Shown: in pieces, positions 1 through 8,949 of the stretch
How positions within the stretch are numbered: position 1 is the first letter of the stretch
Layout of the letters: each line of letters starts with the position of its first letter
Source: Cedecea neteri NBRC 105707 = ATCC 33855
Lineage (GTDB): Bacteria; Pseudomonadota; Gammaproteobacteria; Enterobacterales; Enterobacteriaceae
Assembly (NCBI RefSeq): GCF_001571265.1
Contig: NZ_BCTL01000016.1
Span: forward strand, 62,001 to 126,000
Direction: 5' to 3'
DNA length: 64,000 nt
Made by a program: the position numbers and the translations under genes
Notes under the pieces: generated by a model
The model's database searches: none
What the model saw: the letters and a program-made list of their open reading frames with translations, nothing else
What the model was told of the DNA's origin: nothing

Positions 1-1274
1 TGCTTAACCTGCCTCGCCCGACGCACGATATTCCCGCCAACTGGCTGGTGTCTGCGGTCGACAGCGCCGTCGGCCAGCTAAGCGGTGGCGCACTGCACAT
101 CAACTGCCCGTTTGCCGAGCCGCTTTACGGCGCGCCGGATGACACTGGCCTTGACTGGCAGAACCAGCTGGAAGGCTGGTGGGAAGGCAACGCGCCCTGG
201 CTGCGTGAGGTCCACGAAAATACCGTGCCGAAGCAAAGGGACTGGTTTTTCTGGCGGCAAAAGCGCGGCGTGGTGGTGGCCGGGCGACTTTCCGCCAGCG
301 AAGGTGAACAGGTCGCGGCCTGGGCGCAAATGCTCGGCTGGCCGCTCATCGGCGATGTGCTTTCACAGACCGGGCAGCCGCTGCCGTGCGCGGATCTGTG
401 GCTGAGTAATAGCCAGGCCGTTGCCTGCCTGGAGCAGGCGCAAATAGTCATTCAGTTTGGCGGCAGCCTGACAGGAAAACGCGTTCTTCAGTGGCAGGCC
501 GCCTGCCGACCAGAAGAATACTGGCTGGTCGATGTGCAGCCCGGGCGTCTTGATCCTGCCAACCACCGTGGCCGCCGTCTGGTTGCCAGCGTTGAAGCCT
601 GGCTGGAAAAACATCCGGCAGAAAAACGCCTGCCCTGGGCCGAGACATTAACGTCTCTTGCCTGGCAGACGCTGGAAAAGGTTGAGCAAGGCACAAGCGA
701 ATTTGGTGAGGCACAGGTTGCTCAGCGCCTGCCGCTGCTGCTGCCTGAAGGCGGTCAGCTGTTTGTTGGCAACAGCTTAATTGTTCGCTTGATTGACGCT
801 TTCGCCCAGCTTCCCGTTGGGTATCCGGTTTACAGCAACCGGGGCGCGAGCGGCATTGACGGCCTGCTGTCCACCGCCGCGGGCGTTCAGCGGGCAACGG
901 CACGCTCCACGCTCGCGATAGTCGGCGATATTTCTGCCCTTTACGATCTCAACGCGCTGGCGTTGCTGCGCCACGCCTCGGCGCCGTTTGTGCTGCTGGT
1001 GGTCAACAATAACGGGGGGCAGATCTTCTCACTTTTGCCGACGCCTGCCGAAGAACGTGAGCGTTTTTACTGTATGCCGCAAAACGTGAACTTCTCCCAC
1101 GCTGCGGCCATGTTTGGGCTGGGTTATCAGAACCCAGAAAACTGGCAGGCGCTTGAAGAAGCCGTTCGCCGGGCCTGGCTTCGCCCTGGTGCCACGGTGA
1201 TTGAAATCACCGTCCCGGAAACCGCCGGGGCCCAAACGCTGCAGCACCTGCTGGCCCAGGTTAGCCAGGCATGA
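1..1274 (+). CDS. menD: MenD, SEPHCHC synthase (5' truncated by window edge)
   Basis: Menaquinone biosynthesis enzyme. It is a thiamine diphosphate-dependent 2-succinyl-5-enolpyruvyl-6-hydroxy-3-cyclohexene-1-carboxylate synthase that joins isochorismate and 2-oxoglutarate. The reading frame is open from base 3, so the start lies before the window; about 424 C-terminal residues remain of a family length near 556. The conserved [11 protein letters not shown] stretch and the C-terminal ThDP/Mg region ([12 protein letters not shown] followed by VVNNNGG) are visible. The stop overlaps the menH start (ATGA at 1271-1274), which indicates translational coupling within the men operon. An internal GTG at 48 is not the start, because homology continues upstream of it. 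Confidence 0.97.
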   Translation, partial: LNLPRPTHDIPANWLVSAVDSAVGQLSGGALHINCPFAEPLYGAPDDTGLDWQNQLEGWWEGNAPWLREVHENTVPKQRDWFFWRQKRGVVVAGRLSASEGEQVAAWAQMLGWPLIGDVLSQTGQPLPCADLWLSNSQAVACLEQAQIVIQFGGSLTGKRVLQWQAACRPEEYWLVDVQPGRLDPANHRGRRLVASVEAWLEKHPAEKRLPWAETLTSLAWQTLEKVEQGTSEFGEAQVAQRLPLLLPEGGQLFVGNSLIVRLIDAFAQLPVGYPVYSNRGASGIDGLLSTAAGVQRATARSTLAIVGDISALYDLNALALLRHASAPFVLLVVNNNGGQIFSLLPTPAEERERFYCMPQNVNFSHAAAMFGLGYQNPENWQALEEAVRRAWLRPGATVIEITVPETAGAQTLQHLLAQVSQA

Positions 1275-2044
1275 TCCTTCATGCCGTCCCGCATTTGGGC
1301 CGCCGTTCAACTCTGCCGTGGATTGTCTGGCTGCACGGTTTTCTTGGCAGCCGTCAGGAATGGGAAGCGTTTGAGCCTCATTTTCCCGACTGGCCGCAGC
1401 TCAGAATAGATTTGCCCGGCCACGGCGGTTCCGCCGACGTCCCCGTGCAGAACTTTGCCGAGGTCGATAGCGCGCTACGAAATACCCTCAAACATCACGG
1501 CATCGATAATTATTGGCTAGTCGGCTACTCCCTCGGTGGGCGAGTCGCGATGTATCACGCCTGCCAGCCAGAACCGAAAGGTCTGCGTGGGCTAGTCGTT
1601 GAAGGCGGCCATCCCGGTCTAAACGGCGAAGCAGAACGCGAGGCGAGGGCGCTGAGTGATGCCCATTGGGCGCAGCGCCTGACGCATGAAAACTTTCAGA
1701 CCGTGCTTGACGACTGGTACCAGCAGCCGGTCTTCCGTTCGTTAAGCGGCGAACAGCGTGCCGAACTAGTCGCCCTGCGTGTGCAAAACAATCCGCAGGC
1801 GTTGGCCCGAATGCTTGAGGCGACTTCGCTTGCCTCCCAGCCTGATTTGCGTGAGCCGCTAAGCCAGTTGGCCGTTCCTTTTCATTATTTGTGCGGTGAG
1901 CGAGACGAAAAGTTTCGCGCCGTTGCCGCAGAGCTTGGTTGCTCTCTGGCACTGATTTCTGGCGCCGGGCATAACGCACATCGGGAAGCTCCCGCTGCGT
2001 TTAGTTCCACGCTCCTAACCCTCTTTCGTCACTATGACCTGTAA
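1271..2044 (+). CDS. menH: MenH, SHCHC synthase
   Basis: 2-succinyl-6-hydroxy-2,4-cyclohexadiene-1-carboxylate synthase of the alpha/beta-hydrolase fold. It eliminates pyruvate from the MenD product. At 257 aa it is close to the E. coli length of 252. The catalytic triad is readable: Ser87 in the nucleophile elbow GYSLGGR, Asp212 in CGERDEKF and His234 in GAGHNAH. The oxyanion-side motif LHGFLGS is at 21-27. The start overlaps the menD stop by 4 nt, and menB follows after 9 nt. Confidence 0.97.
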   Translation: MILHAVPHLGRRSTLPWIVWLHGFLGSRQEWEAFEPHFPDWPQLRIDLPGHGGSADVPVQNFAEVDSALRNTLKHHGIDNYWLVGYSLGGRVAMYHACQPEPKGLRGLVVEGGHPGLNGEAEREARALSDAHWAQRLTHENFQTVLDDWYQQPVFRSLSGEQRAELVALRVQNNPQALARMLEATSLASQPDLREPLSQLAVPFHYLCGERDEKFRAVAAELGCSLALISGAGHNAHREAPAAFSSTLLTLFRHYDL

Positions 2045-2053
2045 GGATCTCTC

Positions 2054-2911
2054 ATGATTTATCCTGATGAACAAATGCTTTACGCCCCGGTTGAATGGCT
2101 GGATTGCTCTGAAGGCTACACCGATATTCGCTACCACAAATCCAGCGACGGTATCGCCAAAATCACCATCAACCGCCCGGAAGTGCGTAATGCGTTTCGT
2201 CCGCTGACCGTCAAAGAGATGATCAATGCCCTGGCCGACGCGCGCTATGACGACAACATCGGCACCATTATTCTGACCGGCGAAGGGGAAAAAGCCTTTT
2301 GTGCGGGCGGTGACCAGAAAGTGCGAGGCGACTACGGCGGCTATCAGGACGCAAGCGGTGTGCATCACCTGAACGTGCTCGACTTCCAGCGTCAAATTCG
2401 TACCTGCCCTAAACCGGTGGTGGCGATGGTGGCGGGCTTTTCCATCGGCGGCGGCCATGTGCTGCACATGATGTGTGACCTGACCATTGCGGCGGAAAAC
2501 GCCGTCTTCGGCCAGACTGGCCCGAAAGTAGGTTCTTTCGACGGTGGCTGGGGGGCTTCCTACATGGCCCGCATCGTTGGCCAGAAAAAGGCTCGCGAGA
2601 TTTGGTTCCTGTGCCGCCAGTATGACGCGAAAGAAGCTTTGGACATGGGCCTTGTGAATACCGTTGTGCCGATTGCTGACCTGGAAAAAGAGACCGTGCG
2701 CTGGTGCCGTGAAATGCTGCAGAACAGCCCGATGGCGCTGCGCTGCCTGAAAGCGGCGCTGAATGCCGACTGTGACGGGCAGGCCGGGCTGCAGGAACTG
2801 GCGGGTAACGCCACCATGCTGTTCTATATGACCGAAGAAGGTCAGGAAGGCCGCAACGCGTTCAACCAGAAACGCCAGCCGGACTTCAGCAAATTTAAAC
2901 GGAATCCGTAA
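2054..2911 (+). CDS. menB: MenB, 1,4-dihydroxy-2-naphthoyl-CoA synthase
   Basis: Crotonase-fold enzyme that performs the Dieckmann-type ring closure of o-succinylbenzoyl-CoA to 1,4-dihydroxy-2-naphthoyl-CoA. It has 285 aa, the same as in E. coli. Visible motifs are the crotonase oxyanion-hole region [11 protein letters not shown] and the [14 protein letters not shown] segment, which carries the Gly typical of bicarbonate-dependent (type I) MenB. An AAGGA ribosome site lies just upstream. The stop TAA shares its last A with the menC ATG (base 2911), so the operon is tightly coupled. Confidence 0.97.
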   Translation: MIYPDEQMLYAPVEWLDCSEGYTDIRYHKSSDGIAKITINRPEVRNAFRPLTVKEMINALADARYDDNIGTIILTGEGEKAFCAGGDQKVRGDYGGYQDASGVHHLNVLDFQRQIRTCPKPVVAMVAGFSIGGGHVLHMMCDLTIAAENAVFGQTGPKVGSFDGGWGASYMARIVGQKKAREIWFLCRQYDAKEALDMGLVNTVVPIADLEKETVRWCREMLQNSPMALRCLKAALNADCDGQAGLQELAGNATMLFYMTEEGQEGRNAFNQKRQPDFSKFKRNP

Positions 2912-3876
2912 TGCGCCGCGCGGCGCTATGGCGCTTTCAAATCCCGATGGAAGCAGGTGTTGTGCTCCGCGACCAGCGCCTCAGGTTCAGAGAGGGCCTG
3001 CTGGTGCGGCTGACGCTGGGCGAGAGCTCCGGATGGGGGGAGATTTCGCCTCTACCTGGCTTTAGCCTTGAAAGCCTCGCGGAAGCTCAGGCGCGCGCCG
3101 AGCGCTGGCTTGATCAATGGGTAGCCGATGAATCGGCCCCGTTGCCCGAACTGCCGTCCGTCGCGTTCGGCCTGAGCTGTGCGCTGGCTGAAGCAAGCGG
3201 CACGCTGCCTCAGGCTGCGGATTACCGCGCGGCTCCGCTGTGTACCGGCGATCCTGACGAGCTGATTCTTGCGCTGGCGGCGATGCCAGGCGAAAAGGTG
3301 GCAAAGGTCAAAGTCGGCCTGTACGAAGCCGTGCGGGACGGCATGGTGGTCAATCTGCTGCTTGAGGCCTTGCCTGAACTGCATTTGCGTCTTGATGCTA
3401 ACCGCAGCTGGACGCCGCTCAAGGCACAGCAGTTCGCTAAATACGTTAAGCCGGATCACCGCTCGCGCATCGATTTTGTCGAAGAACCGTGTAAAACCCG
3501 CGAGCAGTCTCGCGAGTTCAGTCGGGAAACGGGGATTGCGATTGCCTGGGACGAGAGCGTGCGAGAGAGTGATTTCGTTTTCGCCGCAGAGCCGGGCGTT
3601 TCGGCAATGGTTATCAAACCGACGCTGACCGGAAGCCTGGATAAAGTGCGTGAGCAGGTCACCTCCGCGCACAAATTAGGGTTAAAAGCGGTGATCAGCT
3701 CCTCCATTGAGTCGAGCCTGGGGCTGACCCAGCTGGCTCGCATCGCCGCCTGGCTCACGCCGGGAACCCTGCCCGGGCTGGATACGTTGTCCCTGATGCA
3801 GTCTCAGCTTGAGCGCAGCTGGCCGGGTAGCTCGCTGCCTTGCATAAGCGCCAATCAGCTTGAGCGTATTCGATGA
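2911..3876 (+). CDS. menC: MenC, o-succinylbenzoate synthase
   Basis: Enolase-superfamily dehydratase that converts SHCHC to o-succinylbenzoate. It has 321 aa. The superfamily residues are in place, one position later than in E. coli: the KxK motif Lys132/Lys134, metal ligands Asp162 (LDANRSW), Glu191 (FVEEPC) and Asp214 (AWDESV), and Lys236 (VIKPT). The start overlaps the menB stop by 1 nt, and the end (TGA) overlaps the menE start by 4 nt. Confidence 0.97.
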   Translation: MRRAALWRFQIPMEAGVVLRDQRLRFREGLLVRLTLGESSGWGEISPLPGFSLESLAEAQARAERWLDQWVADESAPLPELPSVAFGLSCALAEASGTLPQAADYRAAPLCTGDPDELILALAAMPGEKVAKVKVGLYEAVRDGMVVNLLLEALPELHLRLDANRSWTPLKAQQFAKYVKPDHRSRIDFVEEPCKTREQSREFSRETGIAIAWDESVRESDFVFAAEPGVSAMVIKPTLTGSLDKVREQVTSAHKLGLKAVISSSIESSLGLTQLARIAAWLTPGTLPGLDTLSLMQSQLERSWPGSSLPCISANQLERIR

Positions 3877-5228
3877 TCTTTCCCGACTGGCCGTGGCGTC
3901 ACTGGGCAAACGTCCGGGGCGCAAATGTCGCGCTCCGCCTCGATGATGAACGCTTAACCTGGTCAACCCTGTGTCAGCGCATCGATGCGCTGGCGGGAGG
4001 CTTTTGCCAGCAGGGCGTAAAAGAAGGTGATGGCGTTGCGCTTAAAGCGAAAAATGGCCCGCAAACGCTGCTTGCCTGGCTGGCGCTATTGCAGTGCGGC
4101 GCGCGGGTTCTTCCACTAAATCCACAGCTTCCTGAAAGCCTTCTTGCTGAGCTCTTGCCGTCGATGACGCTGAGCTACGGCATCACCTTAACCGACGTTT
4201 GTCCGCTGCCTGGCTTGACGCCGCTGCGGCTGGTGGATGCCGCGCCCAGGTGCGAAAGCTGGCGGCCATCGCGTTTCGCCTCTATGACGCTGACCTCTGG
4301 TTCAACCGGGTTACCTAAAGCGGCCGTACATACATGCTCGGCCCACCTTGCCAGCGCGGCGGGTGTGCTGTCGATGATGGATTACGGCGCCGAAGATAGT
4401 TGGCTTTTGTCACTGCCGCTGTTTCACGTTTCCGGGCAAGGGATCCTCTGGCGCTGGCTGTATGCCGGTGGCCAACTGAAGGTTTCTTCTGCTCAGTCGA
4501 TAAGCGAAGCTTTACGGGAGTGCAGTCATGCCTCGCTGGTGCCGACTCAGCTGTGGCGGCTGCTGGAGCAGCAACAGCCGTCGGCGCTGCGTGAAGTGCT
4601 TCTTGGCGGGGCAGCCATCCCTGTTGAACTGACGCAGCAGGCTGAAGCGCGCGGCGTCCGATGCTGGTGCGGCTATGGCTTAACCGAGCTGGCTTCGACG
4701 GTCTGTGCGAAGCGCGCCGATGGGCAGTCTGACGTTGGCGAACCTCTGCCGGGGCGGGAGGTGAAAATCGTCGATGAAGAGGTGTGGATCCGCGCGGACA
4801 GCCTGGCCAGCGGCTACTGGCGTGATGGCCAGCTTGTTCCTCTGGCAAATGAACAAGGCTGGTTTACTACCCGTGATAGAGGCGTTTTGCAGGCGGGACG
4901 CCTGACGATAATGGGACGCCTTGACAACCAGTTCTTCAGCGGCGGGGAAGGCATTCAGCCGGAAGAGGTGGAGCGGGTCATTGCGACACATCCTGCGGTA
5001 CAGCAGGTGTTTGTGGTGCCCGTTGATGACGCTGAGTTTGGACAGCGGCCGGTTGCCGTTGTTGAGACTAATGCGGAATGTGATTTTAACGAGATTGCCG
5101 CCTGGCTTGACGGCAAGTTGCCTCGTTTTCAGCGGCCAGTGCGTTGGATAGCGCTGCCGCAGGAGTTAAAACAAGGCGGGATTAAAATCTCCCGCCATAG
5201 GCTAATGGAATGGGCAGCAGGGGCATAA
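3873..5228 (+). CDS. menE: MenE, o-succinylbenzoate-CoA ligase
   Basis: Acyl-CoA synthetase of the ANL superfamily that activates o-succinylbenzoate to its CoA ester for MenB. It has 451 aa, as in E. coli. The P-loop-like AMP-binding motif [15 protein letters not shown] is near residues 140-154. The A5-like YGLTELAS motif and the hinge/C-terminal Lys region ([12 protein letters not shown]) are present. It is the last gene of the operon and overlaps menC by 4 nt. A GCAGGGG/CCCCTGC hairpin straddles its stop codon. E. coli carries pmrD and the arn operon beyond menE; here a catalase gene follows convergently. Confidence 0.97.
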   Translation: MIFPDWPWRHWANVRGANVALRLDDERLTWSTLCQRIDALAGGFCQQGVKEGDGVALKAKNGPQTLLAWLALLQCGARVLPLNPQLPESLLAELLPSMTLSYGITLTDVCPLPGLTPLRLVDAAPRCESWRPSRFASMTLTSGSTGLPKAAVHTCSAHLASAAGVLSMMDYGAEDSWLLSLPLFHVSGQGILWRWLYAGGQLKVSSAQSISEALRECSHASLVPTQLWRLLEQQQPSALREVLLGGAAIPVELTQQAEARGVRCWCGYGLTELASTVCAKRADGQSDVGEPLPGREVKIVDEEVWIRADSLASGYWRDGQLVPLANEQGWFTTRDRGVLQAGRLTIMGRLDNQFFSGGEGIQPEEVERVIATHPAVQQVFVVPVDDAEFGQRPVAVVETNAECDFNEIAAWLDGKLPRFQRPVRWIALPQELKQGGIKISRHRLMEWAAGA

Positions 5229-5235
5229 CCCCTGC
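5217..5235. terminator. Possible bidirectional terminator hairpin between menE and katA
   Basis: A 7-bp perfect stem (GCAGGGG / CCCCTGC) with a CATAA loop overlaps the menE stop codon in the 13-nt gap between two convergent genes. There is no good T-run on either side, so it may be a weak or Rho-assisted terminator. Confidence 0.45.
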
Positions 5236-5241
5236 AATCTA

Positions 5242-6690
5242 TTACTTATCGTTCTTAAGCGCTTTGAGTGCGTTAGCCACTCCCGCGCCGTATTCAGGAT
5301 GGACCTGGCTGAACAGACAAATCTGTCGCGCCTGAATACTTTCCGGCACGTCTTTCATCTCCCCGGCGATACGCGCAAACATGCGCTGATGCTCCTCATC
5401 GCTCAGCAGGTTGTACAGCGCCCGTGGCTGACTGAAATAGTCGGCATCTTCGCGATGGTTCCAGTGGTCGGCCGCGCCTTCAAGGCTTAGCGGCGGCTCG
5501 CTGAAATCTGGCTGCTCCTGGAAAACGTTGAAGCTGTTTGGCTCGTAGGTTGCGCCGTTGCCGCTGTTGCCGTCCACGCGCATCGCACCATCGCGGTGAT
5601 AGTTATGGAACGGACATTTTGGCGCATTCACCGGGATCTGATGATGGTTCACGCCAAGGCGATAGCGGTGCGCATCGCCGTAGGAGAACAGGCGCCCCTG
5701 CAGCATTTTATCCGGGGAGAAGCCAATACCCGGCACGACGTTTGCCGGAGACATCGCCGCCTGTTCGACATCCGAGAAGTAATTTTCAGGGTTGCGATTC
5801 AGTTCGATATACCCGACCTCAATCAGAGGGTAGTCGCCGTGCGGCCAGATCTTGGTCAGATCAAACGGGTTGTACGGTGTTTTTGACGCTTCGGCTTCCG
5901 GCATAACCTGAATGAACAGCTTCCAGCGTGGGAAGTCACCGGCCTCAATGGCTTCGTACAGATCGCGCTGCGAGCTTTCGCGGTCTTCAGCGATGATTTT
6001 TCCCGCTTCTTCGTCCATCAGGTTCTCAATGCCCTGTTGGGTTTTAAAGTGGAATTTCACCCAGAAACGCTCATTGTCTTTATTGATAAAACTAAAAGTA
6101 TGGCTGCCAAAGCCGTGAATGTGACGATAAGAGCGCGGTAAGCCTCGGTCGCTGAAATCAATGGTCAGTTGGTGAAGCGCTTCCGGCAGATGTGAGAAGA
6201 AATCCCATTTATACGTCGGGTTACGCAGGTTGGTGCGTGGGTCGCGTTTTACGACGTGGTTCAGGTCCGGGAACTTGAGCGGGTCACGGAGATAGAACAC
6301 CGGCGTGTTGTTGCCCACCAGGTCCCAGTTGCCTTCCTCGGTATAGAATTTCATGGAAAAACCGCGGATATCTCGCTCGGCGTCGGCGGCGCCACGTTCA
6401 CCGGCAACGGTGGAGAAACGCATAAACATTTCTGTTTTTTTGCCGACTTCCGAAAAGAGTTTTGCTCGGGTGTAGCGGGTGATGTCGTGAGTAACGGTAA
6501 AATGGCCGAAAGCACCAGAACCTTTGGCGTGCATACGGCGCTCGGGAATAACCTCCCGGTCAAAATGCGCTAACTTTTCAAGAAACCAGACGTCCTGAAG
6601 CAGCATAGGGCCACGCGGGCCTGCGGTAGCGACGTTGTTGTTATCGGCAACGGGTGCGCCTGCGGCGGTGGTTAATCCTTTCTTGCTCAT
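5242..6690 (-). CDS. katA: Monofunctional haem catalase, small-subunit type (KatA-like)
   Basis: Haem catalase that disproportionates hydrogen peroxide in the cytoplasm. It has 482 aa, the length of clade-3 small-subunit catalases such as the Proteus mirabilis enzyme. Catalytic His54 ([12 protein letters not shown]) and Asn127 (LVGNNTPVF) are at the positions known for that enzyme. The proximal haem Tyr lies in [17 protein letters not shown] 6690 is chosen over TTG 6693 because GGAGG lies 5 nt upstream of the ATG. E. coli K-12 has no such gene (its monofunctional catalase KatE is larger). The gene occupies the position of pmrD/arn next to menE, so it is an accessory gene relative to E. coli. 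OxyR control is plausible but no operator was identified. Confidence 0.93.
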   Translation of the reverse strand: MSKKGLTTAAGAPVADNNNVATAGPRGPMLLQDVWFLEKLAHFDREVIPERRMHAKGSGAFGHFTVTHDITRYTRAKLFSEVGKKTEMFMRFSTVAGERGAADAERDIRGFSMKFYTEEGNWDLVGNNTPVFYLRDPLKFPDLNHVVKRDPRTNLRNPTYKWDFFSHLPEALHQLTIDFSDRGLPRSYRHIHGFGSHTFSFINKDNERFWVKFHFKTQQGIENLMDEEAGKIIAEDRESSQRDLYEAIEAGDFPRWKLFIQVMPEAEASKTPYNPFDLTKIWPHGDYPLIEVGYIELNRNPENYFSDVEQAAMSPANVVPGIGFSPDKMLQGRLFSYGDAHRYRLGVNHHQIPVNAPKCPFHNYHRDGAMRVDGNSGNGATYEPNSFNVFQEQPDFSEPPLSLEGAADHWNHREDADYFSQPRALYNLLSDEEHQRMFARIAGEMKDVPESIQARQICLFSQVHPEYGAGVANALKALKNDK

Positions 6691-6955
6691 CAATGCCTCC
6701 CTAAGACCTGGGTCAAGTAGTTACAGAAAAATGTTAAATATAGACCATATTTATAATGTGGCTACATTCATTGCCGGAACACTTTTGCACTTTCCACCGT
6801 CGTGGTTCATTGATCTTATCCCCGGAAATGCGGTCTTTTCATTTCCTTACACTCAAGGAAATATTGGCATTTCCTAACGCGTTAATAAGATAATGCGCCA
6901 CGCCATCCGATGGCGTTTTCAAGGGCAGCCCTTTTTCTTTTTCAGGAACCAAGGA

Positions 6956-7498
6956 ATGAATAAATTACTTTTAGCCGGCGGCGCGGGTTTGCTGCTGGTT
7001 TCTGCAGGTGCCAGCGCGATTGGCGTGAGTGCTGAAGTCGGCAAGGAATACACTAATCTCGGCGTGGGTTTTGGCACCGAAAGCAGCGGCATTGCGGTAA
7101 CCGGTAACTATGCGCATAACGACGACAACGGCGACGCCGTGGGTCTTGGCCTCGGCTTTAATATTCCTCTGGGGCCGATGATGGCTACCGTAGGCGGTCG
7201 TGGCGTTTACCTACATCCAAAAGATCGCAAAGAAGGCTATGCGATTGCGGCCGGTGGCGGTCTGAAATGGCCGATCACGCCTGATATTGCCGTATTTGGT
7301 GATTACTATTATTCCCCGGACTCTCTGTCCAGCGGCGTGAAGGACTATAAAGAAGCAAGCGCCGGCGCAAGCTGGAACTTTATGCGTCCGTTCTCGGCCC
7401 AGGTGGGATATCGCTACATTAGCCTCGGCGGCAAAGACGGTGACCGGACTGATACCGTTGCCGACGGTCCGTATGTGGGCGTCAGCGCCAGCTTCTAA
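6956..7498 (+). CDS. yfaZ: YfaZ family outer-membrane protein
   Basis: Predicted outer-membrane protein of unknown function, 180 aa, the same length as E. coli YfaZ. A classic signal peptide (residues 1-20, ending in SAGASA) precedes a Gly/aromatic-rich beta-strand protein, and the C-terminus ends in Phe (VSASF) as expected for a beta-barrel. The start ATG 6956 has AAGGA just upstream; an upstream in-frame ATG at 6893 would place the signal peptide internally and is rejected. It is followed by a terminator and then by the copy-A structured repeat. Confidence 0.88.
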   Translation: MNKLLLAGGAGLLLVSAGASAIGVSAEVGKEYTNLGVGFGTESSGIAVTGNYAHNDDNGDAVGLGLGFNIPLGPMMATVGGRGVYLHPKDRKEGYAIAAGGGLKWPITPDIAVFGDYYYSPDSLSSGVKDYKEASAGASWNFMRPFSAQVGYRYISLGGKDGDRTDTVADGPYVGVSASF

Positions 7499-7501
7499 TC
7501 C

Positions 7502-7528
7502 TTCAACGCGGCTTTTAGCCGCGTTGAA
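7502..7528 (+). terminator. yfaZ terminator hairpin T1
   Basis: An 11-bp perfect stem (TTCAACGCGGC / GCCGCGTTGAA) with a TTTTA loop starts 4 nt after the yfaZ stop. It lacks a strong T-run. Its 17-base core recurs exactly at 7666-7682. Confidence 0.7.
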
Positions 7529-7531
7529 GTT

Positions 7532-7666
7532 GCTGACAAAGAGGAAAAAATCGTGGTTTTTTCCTCTTTGTGGTTATCAGCCGAAAATCAATGAATTGAT
7601 TTTCCAGTTTTTTGACGAATCCTTTGGAGTTTTTTCTATCACCAGAGATTGGTCAGTAGTCTAAGC
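7532..7666 (+). repeat. Structured intergenic element, copy A (not recognised)
   Basis: About 135 bp between two terminator hairpins. A perfect 15-bp stem (7536-7550 with 7557-7571) closes a TCGTGG loop. An 11-nt spacer beginning GGTTATC follows, then a palindrome at 7583-7604 (GAAAATCAAT, GA, ATTGATTTTC). The segment ends in TCTAAGC. Outer bases GCTGA (7532-7536) can also pair with TCAGC (7577-7581), leaving a bulge. A second copy follows gyrA with the same spacing and with compensated base changes. The orientation is the same relative to the upstream gene. I do not recognise it as a named repeat; it could be a structured RNA, a miniature mobile palindrome or a 3'-end processing element. Confidence 0.75.
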
Positions 7667-7688
7667 GCGGCTTTTAGCCGCGTTTTTT
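7666..7688 (+). terminator. Second terminator hairpin T2 after copy A
   Basis: A CGCGGC / GCCGCG stem with a TTTTA loop followed by TTTTTT is a good intrinsic terminator. Its core is identical to the hairpin at 7507-7523, so the repeat element lies between duplicated terminators. Confidence 0.85.
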
Positions 7689-7749
7689 GTGCCTGCCGTT
7701 CCCCGGAGCCTGCGCTATAGTGGGGCGTTCCCTTGCTGCGGAGTAAAAG

Positions 7750-8946
7750 ATGTTAAAAGTAGAAATGCTGTCAACCGGCGACGAAGTGCTGTACGGGCAA
7801 ATTACCGATACCAATGCAGCCTGGCTTGCCGACTATTTCTTTAACCAGGGTTTACCGATGTCGCGCCGCAATACGGTGGGCGACAGCCTGCCAGACCTGG
7901 TTGCCGTGCTGAAAGAGCGTAGCCATGAAGCTGATGTGCTGATTGTTAACGGTGGTCTGGGGCCAACCAGCGATGATTTAAGCGCGCTGGCGGCGGCTAC
8001 CGCTGCGGGCGTTGAGTTGGTTGAGCATGCCGAATGGTTAGCCTGGATGGAGCAGTTCTTCGCCGAGCGTGGGCGAGTGATGGCCCCGAGCAACCGCAAG
8101 CAGGCACAAATTCCGGCCAACAGCGAAATGATCGACAACCCCGTTGGCACCGCCTGTGGTTTTGCATTGAAACTAAACCGCTGCCTGATGTTCTTCACCC
8201 CCGGCGTGCCATCAGAATTTAAGGCGATGGTAGATAAAGAAATTATGCCCCGGCTACGCGCGCGTTTTACGCTCCCTGAACCTCCAGTATGCCTGCGTTT
8301 AACCACCTTTGGGCGTTCTGAAAGCGAGCTGGCGCAATGCCTTGATCCGCTGACGTTGCCGGATGATGTGGTGATGGGCTATCGCTCATCCATGCCGATT
8401 ATCGAGCTTAAGCTCACCGGCCCGGCCAGCCAGCGTGAGGCGATGGAAGCGGTATGGCCAGAGGTGCGCCGTGTCGCCGGTGATAGCCTGATTTTTGAAG
8501 GGACCGAAGGGCTGCCTGCGCAAATAGCACGCCGCCTCGTCGAGCGTTCACTGACCATCGCCGTGAGTGAACAGTTTACCGGCGGTCTGCTGGCGCTGCA
8601 GTTGACGCGGGCACAGGCTGCGCTGAAAGCAAGTCATGTTCTGCCGCAGGAGGCTGGCATGCTGACTGATGCGCTGCAGTCCAGCTCAGACCTGCGTATG
8701 AACCAGCAGAGCGATGTGGCCCTGGTGATTGCCGGTGAGGAAGCACAGCAGATTAATTTTGCGCTTTCCACACCAGCCGGCACCTTTGGTCTTGGCGTGA
8801 AGTTTGGCACCAGCCGCCACGCGTTGGCAATACGCCAGGAAGTCTGCGCCATGATGGCGCTTAACGTGCTGCGCCGCTGGCTCAACGGCCAGCCGCTGGA
8901 AACCGAGCACGGCTGGATTAAGGTCGTAGAGTCAGCCAGCCTTTAG
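7750..8946 (+). CDS. yfaY: CinA-like protein YfaY (probably without NMN deamidase activity)
   Basis: Two-domain CinA-family protein, 398 aa (E. coli YfaY is 400). The N-terminal molybdopterin-binding-like (COG1058) domain shows STGDEVLYGQITDTNAAWLA and NGGLGPTSDD. The C-terminal CinA/PncC-like domain starts around residue 255. Active PncC-type deamidases carry the motif AESCTGG with a catalytic Ser; here the equivalent reads SEQFTGG, so the nucleophile Ser is replaced by Gln. This fits the YfaY branch, whose role is unclear. GGAGT precedes the start by about 6 nt. It is convergent with glpC, with only 3 nt between stops. Confidence 0.9.
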   Translation: MLKVEMLSTGDEVLYGQITDTNAAWLADYFFNQGLPMSRRNTVGDSLPDLVAVLKERSHEADVLIVNGGLGPTSDDLSALAAATAAGVELVEHAEWLAWMEQFFAERGRVMAPSNRKQAQIPANSEMIDNPVGTACGFALKLNRCLMFFTPGVPSEFKAMVDKEIMPRLRARFTLPEPPVCLRLTTFGRSESELAQCLDPLTLPDDVVMGYRSSMPIIELKLTGPASQREAMEAVWPEVRRVAGDSLIFEGTEGLPAQIARRLVERSLTIAVSEQFTGGLLALQLTRAQAALKASHVLPQEAGMLTDALQSSSDLRMNQQSDVALVIAGEEAQQINFALSTPAGTFGLGVKFGTSRHALAIRQEVCAMMALNVLRRWLNGQPLETEHGWIKVVESASL

Positions 8947-8949
8947 GCT

